A stretch of DNA of 55,843 bases from Actinomycetales bacterium (lineage in GTDB: Bacteria; Actinomycetota; Actinomycetes; Actinomycetales; Microbacteriaceae): the NCBI GenBank assembly GCA_015654575.1, contig JAATGR010000141.1, positions 1 to 55,843 of the forward strand, given 5' to 3'. The position numbers and the translations under genes were made by a program. The notes beneath the pieces were generated by a model. The model was not told the origin of the DNA. It was given only the letters and a program-made list of their open reading frames with translations, and did no database searches. Within the stretch, counting starts at the first letter, position 1, and every line of letters begins with the position of its first letter. Shown piece after piece: positions 1 to 7,718 of this stretch.

Positions 1-212
1 GAGCCGGGGCCCGACGCCAGGTCGAGGATGCGGGGAGCCGGCTGATCGCCCACGACCTCGGCCACCACCCGGGCGATCGTGTCGAAGCGGGCACCGCGGT
101 GGCGGATGTAGCCGGTCTGCTGTGCGTCCCAGCGTGCGATGAGCTCGAGCGCGGCCGACTGCTTGGCGGGTGTGGCGGCCGCGGTGGGCGCGGACGGGTC
201 AAGGAGTGTCAT
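1..212 (-). CDS. Class I SAM-dependent methyltransferase, N-terminal part only
   Basis: Read on the minus strand from an ATG at 212, this frame stays open to the window edge (70 codons visible). The product reaches a glycine-rich motif I, ILDLASGPGS, at about residues 61-70, the S-adenosylmethionine-binding loop of class I methyltransferases. The rest lies outside the window, so the substrate cannot be judged. A weak AAAGGA ribosome-binding sequence precedes the start. The gene begins 11 bases after the ABC ATPase stop and is probably the last gene of that operon. In actinobacteria a methyltransferase often follows importers of this type, sometimes annotated as putative F420-0 transporters; I recall this association but cannot verify it here. 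Confidence 0.7.
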   Translation of the reverse strand, partial: MTLLDPSAPTAAATPAKQSAALELIARWDAQQTGYIRHRGARFDTIARVVAEVVGDQPAPRILDLASGPG

Positions 213-223
213 CGGAGGTCCTT

Positions 224-991
224 TCAGAGGGAGGAGGGCAGGTCGAAGGAGAGATGGAGCGACCCCGCGGGGGTCGGCAGGACATGGGTGCGCACGTCAT
301 AGACGGCGTCGAGGTGAGTCGGGGCGAGCACCTGCGCAGGCGCGCCGGAGGCGACCACCCGCCCGGCGTCGAGCAGCACCACCGCGTCGCAGCAGCGGGC
401 CGCCAGCTCGAGGTCGTGCAGCACCACGACCACGGTCGGAGCGATCGTTCGCAGCAGGGCGATGAGTTCCAGGCGGTGGCGGATGTCGAGGTGGTTCGTC
501 GGCTCATCCAGCAGGGCGTGGTCCGCCCCGTGCAGGATGCTGCGCGCGATCGCCACGCGTTGACGCTCGCCACCGGACAGGTTCGCGGTGACGTCCGCCG
601 CACGGTCGTCGAGCCCCACGGTGCGAAGCGCCGTCAGTGCCGACGCCTCGGTGCGGCGGCTCTGCGCCCGCCAGGATCCCTGCCGGGCGATCGCGCCCAG
701 CGCGACCTCCTCGCCCACCCGGAGCGTCGGATCCGGGTCGAGCATCTGCCCGACGAAGCTCACACGGCGCGCGATCCAGCGGCGCGTCGCGTGGGCGATG
801 TCGGTGCCGTCGATGCGGACGTGGCCGCCGGCTGCCTGCTGCACACCCATCAGGGCGCGCAGCAGCGTCGACTTCCCGCTGCCGTTGGGGCCGACGATGC
901 CGAGCACCTCGCCGTCGCGAGCGACCAGGTCGACAGCGTCGACGACGGTCTTCCCGCCCAGTCGCACCGTGAGGTGCTCGGCTTCGATCAC
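224..991 (-). CDS. ABC importer ATP-binding protein, FecE/BtuD type
   Basis: This 255-residue ATPase would power a metal-chelate or cofactor importer from the cytoplasmic side. Walker A is GPNGSGKST at residues 34-42, the ABC signature LSGGERQR follows near residue 140, and Walker B with the catalytic glutamate reads HALLDEP. The size is normal for the FecE family. The start ATG overlaps the stop of the binding-protein gene by four bases, so the two are translationally coupled. With the binding protein and the permease upstream it forms a complete FecBCD-type importer. The ligand is not evident from sequence; iron-siderophore, haem, cobalamin and the proposed F420-0 precursor are all carried by close relatives. 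Confidence 0.9.
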   Translation of the reverse strand: MIEAEHLTVRLGGKTVVDAVDLVARDGEVLGIVGPNGSGKSTLLRALMGVQQAAGGHVRIDGTDIAHATRRWIARRVSFVGQMLDPDPTLRVGEEVALGAIARQGSWRAQSRRTEASALTALRTVGLDDRAADVTANLSGGERQRVAIARSILHGADHALLDEPTNHLDIRHRLELIALLRTIAPTVVVVLHDLELAARCCDAVVLLDAGRVVASGAPAQVLAPTHLDAVYDVRTHVLPTPAGSLHLSFDLPSSL

Positions 992-1995
992 GACAGGTCC
1001 GCCAGCAGGCCGCGGAGCACGGAGGGGCCCTCTGCGGTGAGCACGGTGGGCGGGTCGGTGTAAGCGAACGGCAGGGCGATGACCCGGCCGTTCTGCACTG
1101 CGGTGAGGGAGTCGACGCCCGCGGCGGAGAGGAAGGACTCCTTCACCGTCTCCGCGTCTCCGCTGGAGTACAGCAGCACGATCGTCCCGGGATCGCGGGC
1201 GATGATGTCCTCCAGGCTGGCGTCAAAGACCCGATCGTCCACGTCGGCGTAGACGTTCGTCAGTCCGGCCGCCTCGAACACGGGCGTCACCATGCTGGGG
1301 CCGCCGTAGGGGGAGAGCACCGCGCCGCCGGAGGAGACGTAGAGCCCCACGGCGGTGCCGTTCTCGGCCTCCGGCAGCGAGGCGAGCTCCGCCTGCGCCT
1401 GCGTGGCGATGGCCGCGGCGGCATCCGTCTCGCCCAGGATCTCGCCATAGGTCGCTAGCTCGTCCCAGACACGGTCGAAGGTCGCGGTCTGGGTGTACGC
1501 CGCGGGCACGTCGGTGCAATACGCGCTCGGGGTGTAGACGGCGACGCCGGCGGCGGTGAGCGCGTCGCGGTCCACGCCCTTCTCGGGCGCGATCACGAGG
1601 TCGGGCGCCATACCGAGGATGCTTTCCTGCGAGACGACCGATCCGCCGGTCGCGTTGGTCTCGGTCGACAGCACGTCGAGCGAGGCGATCGCCGCGTAGG
1701 TCTCGGGCTCGTAGAGGCCTTCGGCCGGGGTCGCGGTGACGGCGACGATGCGGTCGACGGCGTCGAGCGCTTCGAGGTTGGCGAGGCCGTCGTTGTTGAC
1801 CAGGACGATCCGCTCCGGCGGCGCGTCGAGCGTGAGCTCGCTGCCGCAGTTGTCGATGGTGAGCGGGAAGCCCGTCGCGGAGGTCGCGGCGTCGGTCGTC
1901 TCCGAGCTGGAGGCGGTGGCGCAACCGGTCAGCGCGGCCACGGTCGCGGCGGCGACGAGGGCCACGGCGACCGGTCGGGATCGGAGGAGGTGCAT
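988..1995 (-). CDS. ABC importer substrate-binding lipoprotein, FecB/BtuF type
   Basis: A 335-residue extracellular binding protein of the class III (helical-backbone) type. Residues 1-25 are a lipoprotein signal with lipobox LTGC and the modified cysteine at position 25, followed by a Ser/Thr-rich linker. The mature part opens with PLTIDNCGSELTL and PPERIVLVNN, typical of FecB/BtuF periplasmic-binding domains, and has the two-lobe layout expected for vitamin B12 or siderophore binding. A GAAAGG ribosome-binding site precedes the start. It lies between the permease (120-base gap) and the ATPase (four-base overlap). Ligand specificity is unknown. Confidence 0.9.
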   Translation of the reverse strand: MHLLRSRPVAVALVAAATVAALTGCATASSSETTDAATSATGFPLTIDNCGSELTLDAPPERIVLVNNDGLANLEALDAVDRIVAVTATPAEGLYEPETYAAIASLDVLSTETNATGGSVVSQESILGMAPDLVIAPEKGVDRDALTAAGVAVYTPSAYCTDVPAAYTQTATFDRVWDELATYGEILGETDAAAAIATQAQAELASLPEAENGTAVGLYVSSGGAVLSPYGGPSMVTPVFEAAGLTNVYADVDDRVFDASLEDIIARDPGTIVLLYSSGDAETVKESFLSAAGVDSLTAVQNGRVIALPFAYTDPPTVLTAEGPSVLRGLLADLS

Positions 1996-2115
1996 GGGGG
2001 TGCCTTTCGGATGGGGGCGGGAAGGGACTCGGTCGCGGTGGCGCAGGTCACGGACCGGGCGTTGTTCCTCGGGTTCTCGGGAGACGCGACGGTGACGGTG
2101 GACCGCCCGCCGGGG

Positions 2116-3246
2116 TCATGACTGGCGTGAGGGGATGTGTCGCTGGGCGAGGAGGAACAGCAGGAACGGGGTGCCGATGACGCCGGTGACCACGCCGACG
2201 GGGATCTCCTGGGGGGCGAGCACTGTCCGCGCCACGGTGTCAGCGGCTACCAGCAGCGCCGCACCGATCAGGGCGGAGGCCGGGAGCAGGATCCGGTGCC
2301 TGCCTCCCACCAGCGCTCGCGCCAGGTGCGGTACGACGAGCCCGACGAAGCCCACGCCCCCCACGCCGGACACGACGACCCCGACCATCGCGGCGGTGCC
2401 GGCCAGCAGGATGAAGCGGTCCCGTTCGGGGCGCAGGCCCGCGGCCAGTGCGGAGTCGTCGCCCGATGCCAGCGCGTCCAGACGTCCGCTCGTGCCGATC
2501 AAGGCGCACAGCGCGATCATGACGACGATGGCGACGGCGGCCAGGACGACCGGCTGCACGGAGGCGATGGACCCGAGGAGCCAGAACATCACCGAGCGCG
2601 CGGCCTCGGCAGAATCGGAGAGGAAGACGAGCATGCTGGCGACGGCGTTGAGGGCGTAGCCGACCGCCAGGCCCGACAGCACGAATCGTGCCGGTCCGCG
2701 CGCGCGGGACCCACCGGCGACGGCGAGCACCAGGACGATCGTGGCCACCGCGCCGCCGAGCGCCGCACCGGAGACGGCGAGCGCCGTCGAGGCGCCGACC
2801 ACCAGTACCACCAGCGCGACGCCCGCCGAGGCTCCGGAGTTGAGTCCGAGCAGGTACGGGTCGGCGAGGGGGTTTCGCACCAGCGCCTGGAAGACGGCCC
2901 CCGCCATCGCGAGACCGGCCCCGGCGAACAGTGCCATGCCGATGCGGGGCAGCCGGGTCGACCACACGATCTGATCGGCGATGGTGTTCTGGGCGGGTTG
3001 CCCGGTCAGGCGGCGAACCAGCACATCGATCACGCCGAGCGGGTCGATCGCGACGGGGCCGATGCCGATCGCGACGATGACGACCACGACCAGCACGACC
3101 GCGGAGCCGATCAGCGCGAACCGGGCCCGTCGTCTCCGCAAGGCGAGCAGGGCGGCTGCTGCGGGGGCGGCATCGGTGGCTCGTTGCCGGGTGGGAGTCG
3201 CCGCGGAACGGCTCGAACGACGCAGAGTGGTCGGGGTGGGGGACAT
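2116..3246 (-). CDS. ABC importer permease, FecCD/BtuC family
   Basis: The product of about 376 residues is a polytopic permease. After a charged, Arg-rich N-terminal tail, the first membrane segment (IGSAVVLVVVVIVAIGIG) is followed by the FecCD hallmarks RLPRIGMALFAGAGLAMAG and NPLADPYLLGLNSGASAG. Nine or ten hydrophobic segments are visible. I chose the ATG at 3246 because a longer open frame upstream (to 4500) runs antisense through the N-acetyltransferase gene and has no permease features. A GTG twelve bases upstream is an alternative. No good ribosome-binding site is present. A Fur-family-like palindrome lies 22-38 bases upstream, so the operon is probably metal-regulated. Confidence 0.88.
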   Translation of the reverse strand: MSPTPTTLRRSSRSAATPTRQRATDAAPAAAALLALRRRRARFALIGSAVVLVVVVIVAIGIGPVAIDPLGVIDVLVRRLTGQPAQNTIADQIVWSTRLPRIGMALFAGAGLAMAGAVFQALVRNPLADPYLLGLNSGASAGVALVVLVVGASTALAVSGAALGGAVATIVLVLAVAGGSRARGPARFVLSGLAVGYALNAVASMLVFLSDSAEAARSVMFWLLGSIASVQPVVLAAVAIVVMIALCALIGTSGRLDALASGDDSALAAGLRPERDRFILLAGTAAMVGVVVSGVGGVGFVGLVVPHLARALVGGRHRILLPASALIGAALLVAADTVARTVLAPQEIPVGVVTGVIGTPFLLFLLAQRHIPSRQS

Positions 3247-3267
3247 AGAAGATTTCACGATCGACAA

Positions 3268-3284
3268 TTGAGAAATGTTCTCAA
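3268..3284. promoter_or_regulatory. Inverted repeat resembling a Fur/Zur-family operator
   Basis: The sequence TTGAGAAATGTTCTCAA is a perfect 7-3-7 inverted repeat in an AT-rich stretch just upstream of the FecCD permease start. Its core TGAGAAATGTTCTCA has the length and outer bases of Fur-family boxes such as the Zur consensus TGAnAATnATTnTCA, but its central bases differ. Position and symmetry support an operator for the importer; the identity of the regulator is inference. Confidence 0.5.
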
Positions 3285-3468
3285 TAGTGGGATACCGTAC
3301 CGAGGGCGTCTCCATCGCGCAAATCCATCGGATCCGCGTCGCCGCGCGGGATCTGCCCGGCGCCGCGGCGCCGTTCGGCGTGCCTTGCGGGAAGGGTGGA
3401 GTGCCCCTGCGGGGCGCAGATCGGCGCCCCGGACGACGGCGTGACGGGCGCGCCGCCATCCGGGTATC

Positions 3469-4317
3469 GTGCCGCTGGTGACTCCCCATCTCCCCGCCTA
3501 CCTCGCGCGCATCGAGCATCCTCCGGTGGTGGCCGCCGATGCGCCGACCTTGGCCTCCCTGACGGCGGCGCACGTGCGCCGCATCCCGTTCGAGAACCTC
3601 GATCCGCTGTGCGGTGTGCCGGTCGCCGATCTCAGTGCCGACGCGCTCGCCGGCAAGCTGGTCTCCGCCGGTCGGGGCGGATTCTGCTACGAGCAGAACG
3701 GGCTGATCGGGCATGCGCTCCGCGCACTCGGCTTCGGGGTCGAGCGCCTCGCCGCGCGGGTGGTGTGGATGCGGCCGCCGGAGGCGGGCACCGCACCGCA
3801 GACGCACGAGCTGCTCGCGGTGAGCGTGGCCGGGGGAGAGCGGTTCCTCGTCGACGTCGGGTTCGGGGATCCCACACCGCCCCAGCCGCTTCGCGACGTG
3901 CTCGGCATCGAGCAGGAGACGACCCACGAGACCTATCGCCTGGTGCCGGACGTCACATCGTCGGCCTCCCGCTTCGTGCGGCTGGAGGCACGCATCCGGG
4001 ACCGGTGGCAGCCGCTGTACGTGATCGACCCGGAGCCGCGCAGTGCGATCGATCGACGTGTGGCGTGCTGGTATGTCTCCACGCATCCGGAGTCGGCGTT
4101 CGTGACGACGTTGAAGGCCGCGGCCGTCACCGACGACGGACGCCTCACGCTGGCCGGTCGGCGCCTCGCCGAGCACCGGGGCGGGGAGACGACCCGGGTA
4201 GTGCTGCCGGATGCGTCCTCGGTGATCGAGGTGCTGGCCTCGCGTTTCGGCATCGCGTTGGGCGGGATCGATCCGGACCTGCTCGAGTCGAGGATCGCCG
4301 CCGTCCTGGACGCCTAG
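3469..4317 (+). CDS. nat: Arylamine N-acetyltransferase
   Basis: This 282-residue enzyme should transfer an acetyl group from acetyl-CoA to arylamines or hydrazines by a cysteine-histidine-aspartate triad. All three residues are present in family context: C73 in RGGFCYEQN, H113 in QTHELL and D129 in VDVGFGDP. The N-terminal block HVRRIPFENLDPL is also typical. Length matches bacterial NATs. The start is GTG at 3469; another GTG nine bases later would serve equally well. It is a single gene, divergent from the importer, and is separated from the regulator gene at 4549 by about 230 bases with an inverted repeat. No link to the neighbouring catabolic regulon is visible. Confidence 0.92.
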   Translation: MPLVTPHLPAYLARIEHPPVVAADAPTLASLTAAHVRRIPFENLDPLCGVPVADLSADALAGKLVSAGRGGFCYEQNGLIGHALRALGFGVERLAARVVWMRPPEAGTAPQTHELLAVSVAGGERFLVDVGFGDPTPPQPLRDVLGIEQETTHETYRLVPDVTSSASRFVRLEARIRDRWQPLYVIDPEPRSAIDRRVACWYVSTHPESAFVTTLKAAAVTDDGRLTLAGRRLAEHRGGETTRVVLPDASSVIEVLASRFGIALGGIDPDLLESRIAAVLDA

Positions 4318-4418
4318 GCGGGGCTTGGCGGGGCCCGGTGCGGCGCCTGCCCCGTGGTGCGGCGGTATCGGCACCCCGCTGCGCCGGCCTGGCGAACCGC
4401 CCGGGCTCCCGACGGGTT

Positions 4419-4497
4419 CAGAACTCAGGACATCTGCGTCTGTGGCGGCGGATGATCGGCGTGTCGTGGCCGGCGCCCGCGGATGTCCTGAGTTCTG
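4419..4497. repeat. Intergenic inverted repeat, left copy
   Basis: The arms CAGAACTCAGGACATC (4419-4434) and GATGTCCTGAGTTCTG (4482-4497) are perfect 16-base reverse complements around a 47-base GC-rich spacer. The same GAACTCAGGAC / GTCCTGAGTTC arms recur at 54594-54672 with a different spacer, so this is a dispersed repeat family rather than a one-off terminator. It fills much of the 231-base gap between the N-acetyltransferase and the GntR regulator, which otherwise shows nothing recognisable. Confidence 0.85.
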
Positions 4498-4548
4498 CAC
4501 ACGCGGACGGCGGACGGCGACCGGGGTAGGGCAGAGCGACGGAACGGT

Positions 4549-5259
4549 TCAGCCGGTGAAGACGGTCGAGCTGCGTCGCTCGTACCAGCGGGCCAGCTGC
4601 TCGCCGGCGCTGATGACGTGCGCGCGCATCTCCTCTCGGGCGGCCTCGATGTCGCCGCTGGCGAGCGCGTCGACGATGCGGCTGTGCTCGAGGTAGTTCT
4701 CCTCGCGGTGTCGTTCGTCGTTCACGAGCAGCTGCGCCGAGACGTTGCGAGGGAAGGTCTCGTTGATCTCCTCGATCGACCGGGCCAGCCGTGTGTTGGC
4801 GGCGACGCGGGTAATCGTGGTGTGGAAGATGTCGTTCTCCTGCCGGCTGCTCTTGCCGGCGTCCTGACCGGACAGCGAACGGTCGTACATCTCCTGGTTG
4901 GCGGTGCGGAGGCTGTCCAGGTCGGCCTGCGAGATGCGGCTGACCGCGCGGGCGGCCGCGAGCGACTCGAGCTCGGCGCGCACCTCATAGGCCTCCCGCA
5001 CCTCCCAGGGTGCGGGCACGCGCACGACGGCGCCGCGGTTGGGGACCACCTCGATGAGTCCGCCGGTCTGCAACTGGCGCAGCGCTTCGCGTACGGGCGT
5101 GCGGCTCACCCCGAAGTCGTTCGCGAGCTCGGCCTGTCGCAGCTGCGCCCCGATCGGGATGTCGCCGTTCATGATCCGGCCGCGGATCTTGCCCGCGATC
5201 TCATCGACCAGCGCGTGCCCGGAGGCGGTGGGAGCGAGGGACTCGTCGGTAGCGGGCAT
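4549..5259 (-). CDS. GntR-family regulator, FCD (FadR/VanR) subfamily; likely regulon repressor
   Basis: This 236-residue regulator has an N-terminal winged helix-turn-helix (about residues 20-80, including LRQAELANDFGVSRTPVREA) and a C-terminal all-helical FCD ligand-binding domain. The FCD metal-site residues appear present: Asp and His in NDIFH, His in EHSRI and His in MRAHV. The start at 5259 is set by AGGAGG eight bases upstream; a longer frame to 5349 lacks support. It is divergent from the Rieske operon, and the shared region holds operator site 1. FCD regulators usually release DNA when they bind a carboxylated ligand. The GGATCC operator resembles that of the vanillate repressor VanR, and the first controlled genes are a VanA/VanB-like pair. 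I infer that this protein controls all eight sites. Confidence 0.9.
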   Translation of the reverse strand: MPATDESLAPTASGHALVDEIAGKIRGRIMNGDIPIGAQLRQAELANDFGVSRTPVREALRQLQTGGLIEVVPNRGAVVRVPAPWEVREAYEVRAELESLAAARAVSRISQADLDSLRTANQEMYDRSLSGQDAGKSSRQENDIFHTTITRVAANTRLARSIEEINETFPRNVSAQLLVNDERHREENYLEHSRIVDALASGDIEAAREEMRAHVISAGEQLARWYERRSSTVFTG

Positions 5260-5361
5260 TGTTCCTCCTGTACGCGCGGTCCCGGCCGCACGTGGGGAAC
5301 CGTAGCAGAACGTCGCGCGGTGGACCCGATCTGGTCGGGTGTGGCGCACGGTATCGCAATA

Positions 5362-5393
5362 TTGGATCCATTAACTACGTGTTAGGATCCAAA
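5362..5393. promoter_or_regulatory. Twin-GGATCC operator 1, with leaderless promoter
   Basis: GGATCC boxes start at 5364 and 5385, 21 bp apart, flanked as TTGGATCCA and TTAGGATCCA. The right box contains TAGGAT (5383-5388), a good actinobacterial -10. Seven bases after it lies the A of the reductase ATG (5395), and there is no ribosome-binding site, so a leaderless transcript is likely. A repressor here would cover the promoter and could also control its own divergent gene. Confidence 0.85.
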
Positions 5394-5394
5394 T

Positions 5395-6339
5395 ATGGCT
5401 GGCCTCGAACGACCCCGCGACATCTCGGTGCGCGTGCGCGGCCTGGTGCGCGAAGCCGATCGGGTACTCTCGGTCGAACTGGAGCCGATAGACGCTCCGC
5501 TGCCGGAATGGACTCCGGGTGCACACGTCGATCTGCTGATCCCCGGTGCGCCGGTGCGGTCCTACTCGCTGTGCGGGGATCCGGCCTCCTCCCGCTACCG
5601 CATCGCCGTGCTCCGAGAGCCCGACAGCCGCGGCAGCAGCCGCGCCATCCACGAACGACTGCGTCCCGGCGACGAGCTCTCGCTGCGCGAGCCGCGCAAC
5701 CACTTCGCCCTGGAGGACGCCCCGGAGTACCTCTTCATCGCCGGTGGCATCGGTATCACGCCGTTGCTGCCGATGGTCCGTCAGGCGCAGGCCGCGGGAG
5801 CGCGGTGGCGCATGCTGTACCTCGGTGCCTCGCGCACCCGCATGCCGTTCCTCGAGGAGCTTCAGTCGATCGGCGGCGATGTCCGCATCGTCGCGGCCGA
5901 CGAGGACGCCCGGGCCGACCTCCCCGCCGAGGTCGCCGCGTCTGGCGACGCGCTGGTCTACGCCTGTGGGCCGCAGCGGATGCTGACCGCCCTCGTCGAG
6001 GCCGTGCCCGATGCCGAGCGCCGGTTACGGGTGGAGTACTTCGCAGCCCCCGAGCTCGAGTACCAGCCCGGCGGCCCGTTCCGCATCCGACTGGAGCGCA
6101 CCGGCCTGGAGCTGGATGTGACGCCGGAGGAGAGCATCCTCGAGGTCATGCGCGGAGCCGGCGTCGACGTGCTCACCGACTGCGAGGAGGGCATCTGCGG
6201 CAGCTGCGAGACGCGCGTCGTGGAGGGAGAGGTCGAGCACCGCGACTTCGTCCTGACCGCTCAGGAGCGCCAGCGCGGCGACTGCCTGATGGTCTGCGTC
6301 TCCCGCGCCGCCTGCCCCCTGCTCGTCCTCGACGCCTGA
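5395..6339 (+). CDS. Phthalate-dioxygenase/VanB-type ferredoxin reductase
   Basis: A 314-residue single-chain reductase that passes electrons from NAD(P)H through flavin and a plant-type [2Fe-2S] cluster to an oxygenase. Domains in order are an FMN-binding barrel (about 1-105, with RSYSL), a nucleotide-binding domain (about 110-220, with AGGIGITPLLPM) and a C-terminal ferredoxin domain with cluster cysteines C263, C268, C271 and C301 (CEEGICGSC spacing). The start codon immediately follows operator 1 without a Shine-Dalgarno sequence. It is the first gene of a 12-gene operon and lies 41 bases before the Rieske oxygenase, its evident partner. VanB, PobB and NdmD-like reductases share this architecture, so the substrate is not defined by this subunit. 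Confidence 0.93.
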   Translation: MAGLERPRDISVRVRGLVREADRVLSVELEPIDAPLPEWTPGAHVDLLIPGAPVRSYSLCGDPASSRYRIAVLREPDSRGSSRAIHERLRPGDELSLREPRNHFALEDAPEYLFIAGGIGITPLLPMVRQAQAAGARWRMLYLGASRTRMPFLEELQSIGGDVRIVAADEDARADLPAEVAASGDALVYACGPQRMLTALVEAVPDAERRLRVEYFAAPELEYQPGGPFRIRLERTGLELDVTPEESILEVMRGAGVDVLTDCEEGICGSCETRVVEGEVEHRDFVLTAQERQRGDCLMVCVSRAACPLLVLDA

Positions 6340-6380
6340 CAGACAGACACCCACCCACCCCCACCGAATGAGCACCACCC

Positions 6381-7718
6381 ATGCTCAAGCAGGAAGACAA
6401 CGAGAAGATCACCCGATCGGGGCCCGGCACCCCGCTCGGAAACCTGCTGCGCTCCTACTGGCAGCCCGCGGCCCTGGTCTCCGAGATGCCGGGCGAGCGG
6501 CCCGTCAAGCAGGTGCGCATCATGAGCGAGGATCTCGTGCTGTTCAAAAAGCGTGAGGGCTGGGGTCTCATCAGCCGCTTCTGCGCGCACCGCGGCGTCG
6601 ACCTCTCGTACGGGCGGCTCGAGGAGGACGGCATTCGTTGCCTGTACCACGGCTGGCTCTACGACGGCCAGGGGCGGTGCGTGGAGCAGCCCGCCGAGCC
6701 GGACCACAGCCAGTTCCTCGGCAAGATCCGCATCGCCAACTACCCCTGCGTCGAGCGCAACGGCATCATCTTCGCCTACATGGGCGCCGGCGACCCGCCG
6801 CCGTTCCCGCACTACGACTGCTTCGTCGCCCCGGAGGAGTACACCTTCGCGTTCAAGGGCCTGTGGGAGTGCAACTGGCTGCAGGGGCTGGAGGGCGGCA
6901 TCGACCCGAGCCACGTCTCCTTCCTGCACCGGTTCATTCAGGAGGACCCGCGGGAGATGTACGGCCAGCAGTTCGCCGAAGAGGTCGAGGGCACCGGCAA
7001 GAAGCTGTCGATGCTCGTCGGCGAGAGCTATCGGCCCGACATCGAGGTGGAGAGCGCGGAGCACGGCCTGCGCGTCTACGCGCTGCGGCAGCTCACCGAG
7101 GACATCAAGCACGTGCGCGTGACGAACCTGATGTTCCCGAACGCTTTCGTCGTGCCGTTCGGCAACACCAAGGTGTTCACGCAGTGGCATGTGCCGATCG
7201 ACGACGAGAACTCGTACTGGTACATGATCTGGTACGACTTCGCCGAGACGACCGACAAGGACACGCTGCTGCAGCAGCGGCTGGAGGGCGTGAGCCTGCC
7301 GGAGTACCGTCCGCTGCGCAACCGCAGCAACAACTGGGGCTTCGACCCGCAGGAGCAGAAGGACCTCACCTACACCGGCATGGGACTGGACATCAACGTT
7401 CACGACCAGTGGGCGGTGGAGAGCATGGGCGCAGTGCAAGACCGCACCGTCGAGCGCCTCGGCGTGTCCGACCGGGCCGTCAGCGCCAACCGGCGACTGC
7501 TGCTGCGGGCCATCGACGCGTTCGCCGCCGGGGCGCAGACGCCGTCACATCCCATCAGCGAGGACGAGGCCGCGGAGCTGACCGGACCGATCGCGATGGA
7601 CACGATCGCCGCCAACGAGGCGTGGCAGTCGCGGTGGCTCCAGCGGGAGAGTGAGCGGCGGGCGGCGTCCCCCTGGGCCGGTCCGCTCCTGAACGCGCAG
7701 GAGACCGTCGATGCGTGA
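6381..7718 (+). CDS. Rieske non-haem iron oxygenase, alpha subunit
   Basis: A 445-residue oxygenase of the VanA/phthalate-4,5-dioxygenase group. The Rieske cluster ligands are C68-x-H70 (CAHRG) and C87-x2-H90 (CLYHGW). The mononuclear iron site is D175-P-S-H178-x4-H183 (IDPSHVSFLH). The N-terminus (EDNEKITRSGPGTPLGNLL) is typical of this group. Such enzymes hydroxylate rings or remove O- or N-methyl groups as formaldehyde. Electrons should come from the reductase encoded just upstream. The ATG at 6381 lacks a clear ribosome-binding site, but the family N-terminus fits. The gene overlaps the next one by eight bases. Its operator suggests an aromatic or carboxylated inducer, but the neighbouring enzymes point to a nitrogen compound. 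Confidence 0.93.
   Translation: MLKQEDNEKITRSGPGTPLGNLLRSYWQPAALVSEMPGERPVKQVRIMSEDLVLFKKREGWGLISRFCAHRGVDLSYGRLEEDGIRCLYHGWLYDGQGRCVEQPAEPDHSQFLGKIRIANYPCVERNGIIFAYMGAGDPPPFPHYDCFVAPEEYTFAFKGLWECNWLQGLEGGIDPSHVSFLHRFIQEDPREMYGQQFAEEVEGTGKKLSMLVGESYRPDIEVESAEHGLRVYALRQLTEDIKHVRVTNLMFPNAFVVPFGNTKVFTQWHVPIDDENSYWYMIWYDFAETTDKDTLLQQRLEGVSLPEYRPLRNRSNNWGFDPQEQKDLTYTGMGLDINVHDQWAVESMGAVQDRTVERLGVSDRAVSANRRLLLRAIDAFAAGAQTPSHPISEDEAAELTGPIAMDTIAANEAWQSRWLQRESERRAASPWAGPLLNAQETVDA

Noticed and set aside
170-1063. Long plus-strand open frame of about 297 codons
   Set aside because: It is antisense to the ABC ATPase, which has complete Walker motifs; the frame is a by-product of high GC and has no recognisable domain.
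3247-4500. N-terminal extension of the FecCD permease to 794 residues
   Set aside because: The extension is antisense to the N-acetyltransferase gene, has no permease features and would pass through the Fur-like palindrome.
5395-7718. Calling the first two genes vanB and vanA
   Set aside because: The architecture and operator are VanR/VanAB-like, but this reductase/Rieske pair is shared by many demethylases and hydroxylases, and the surrounding amide and amine enzymes do not fit simple vanillate breakdown.
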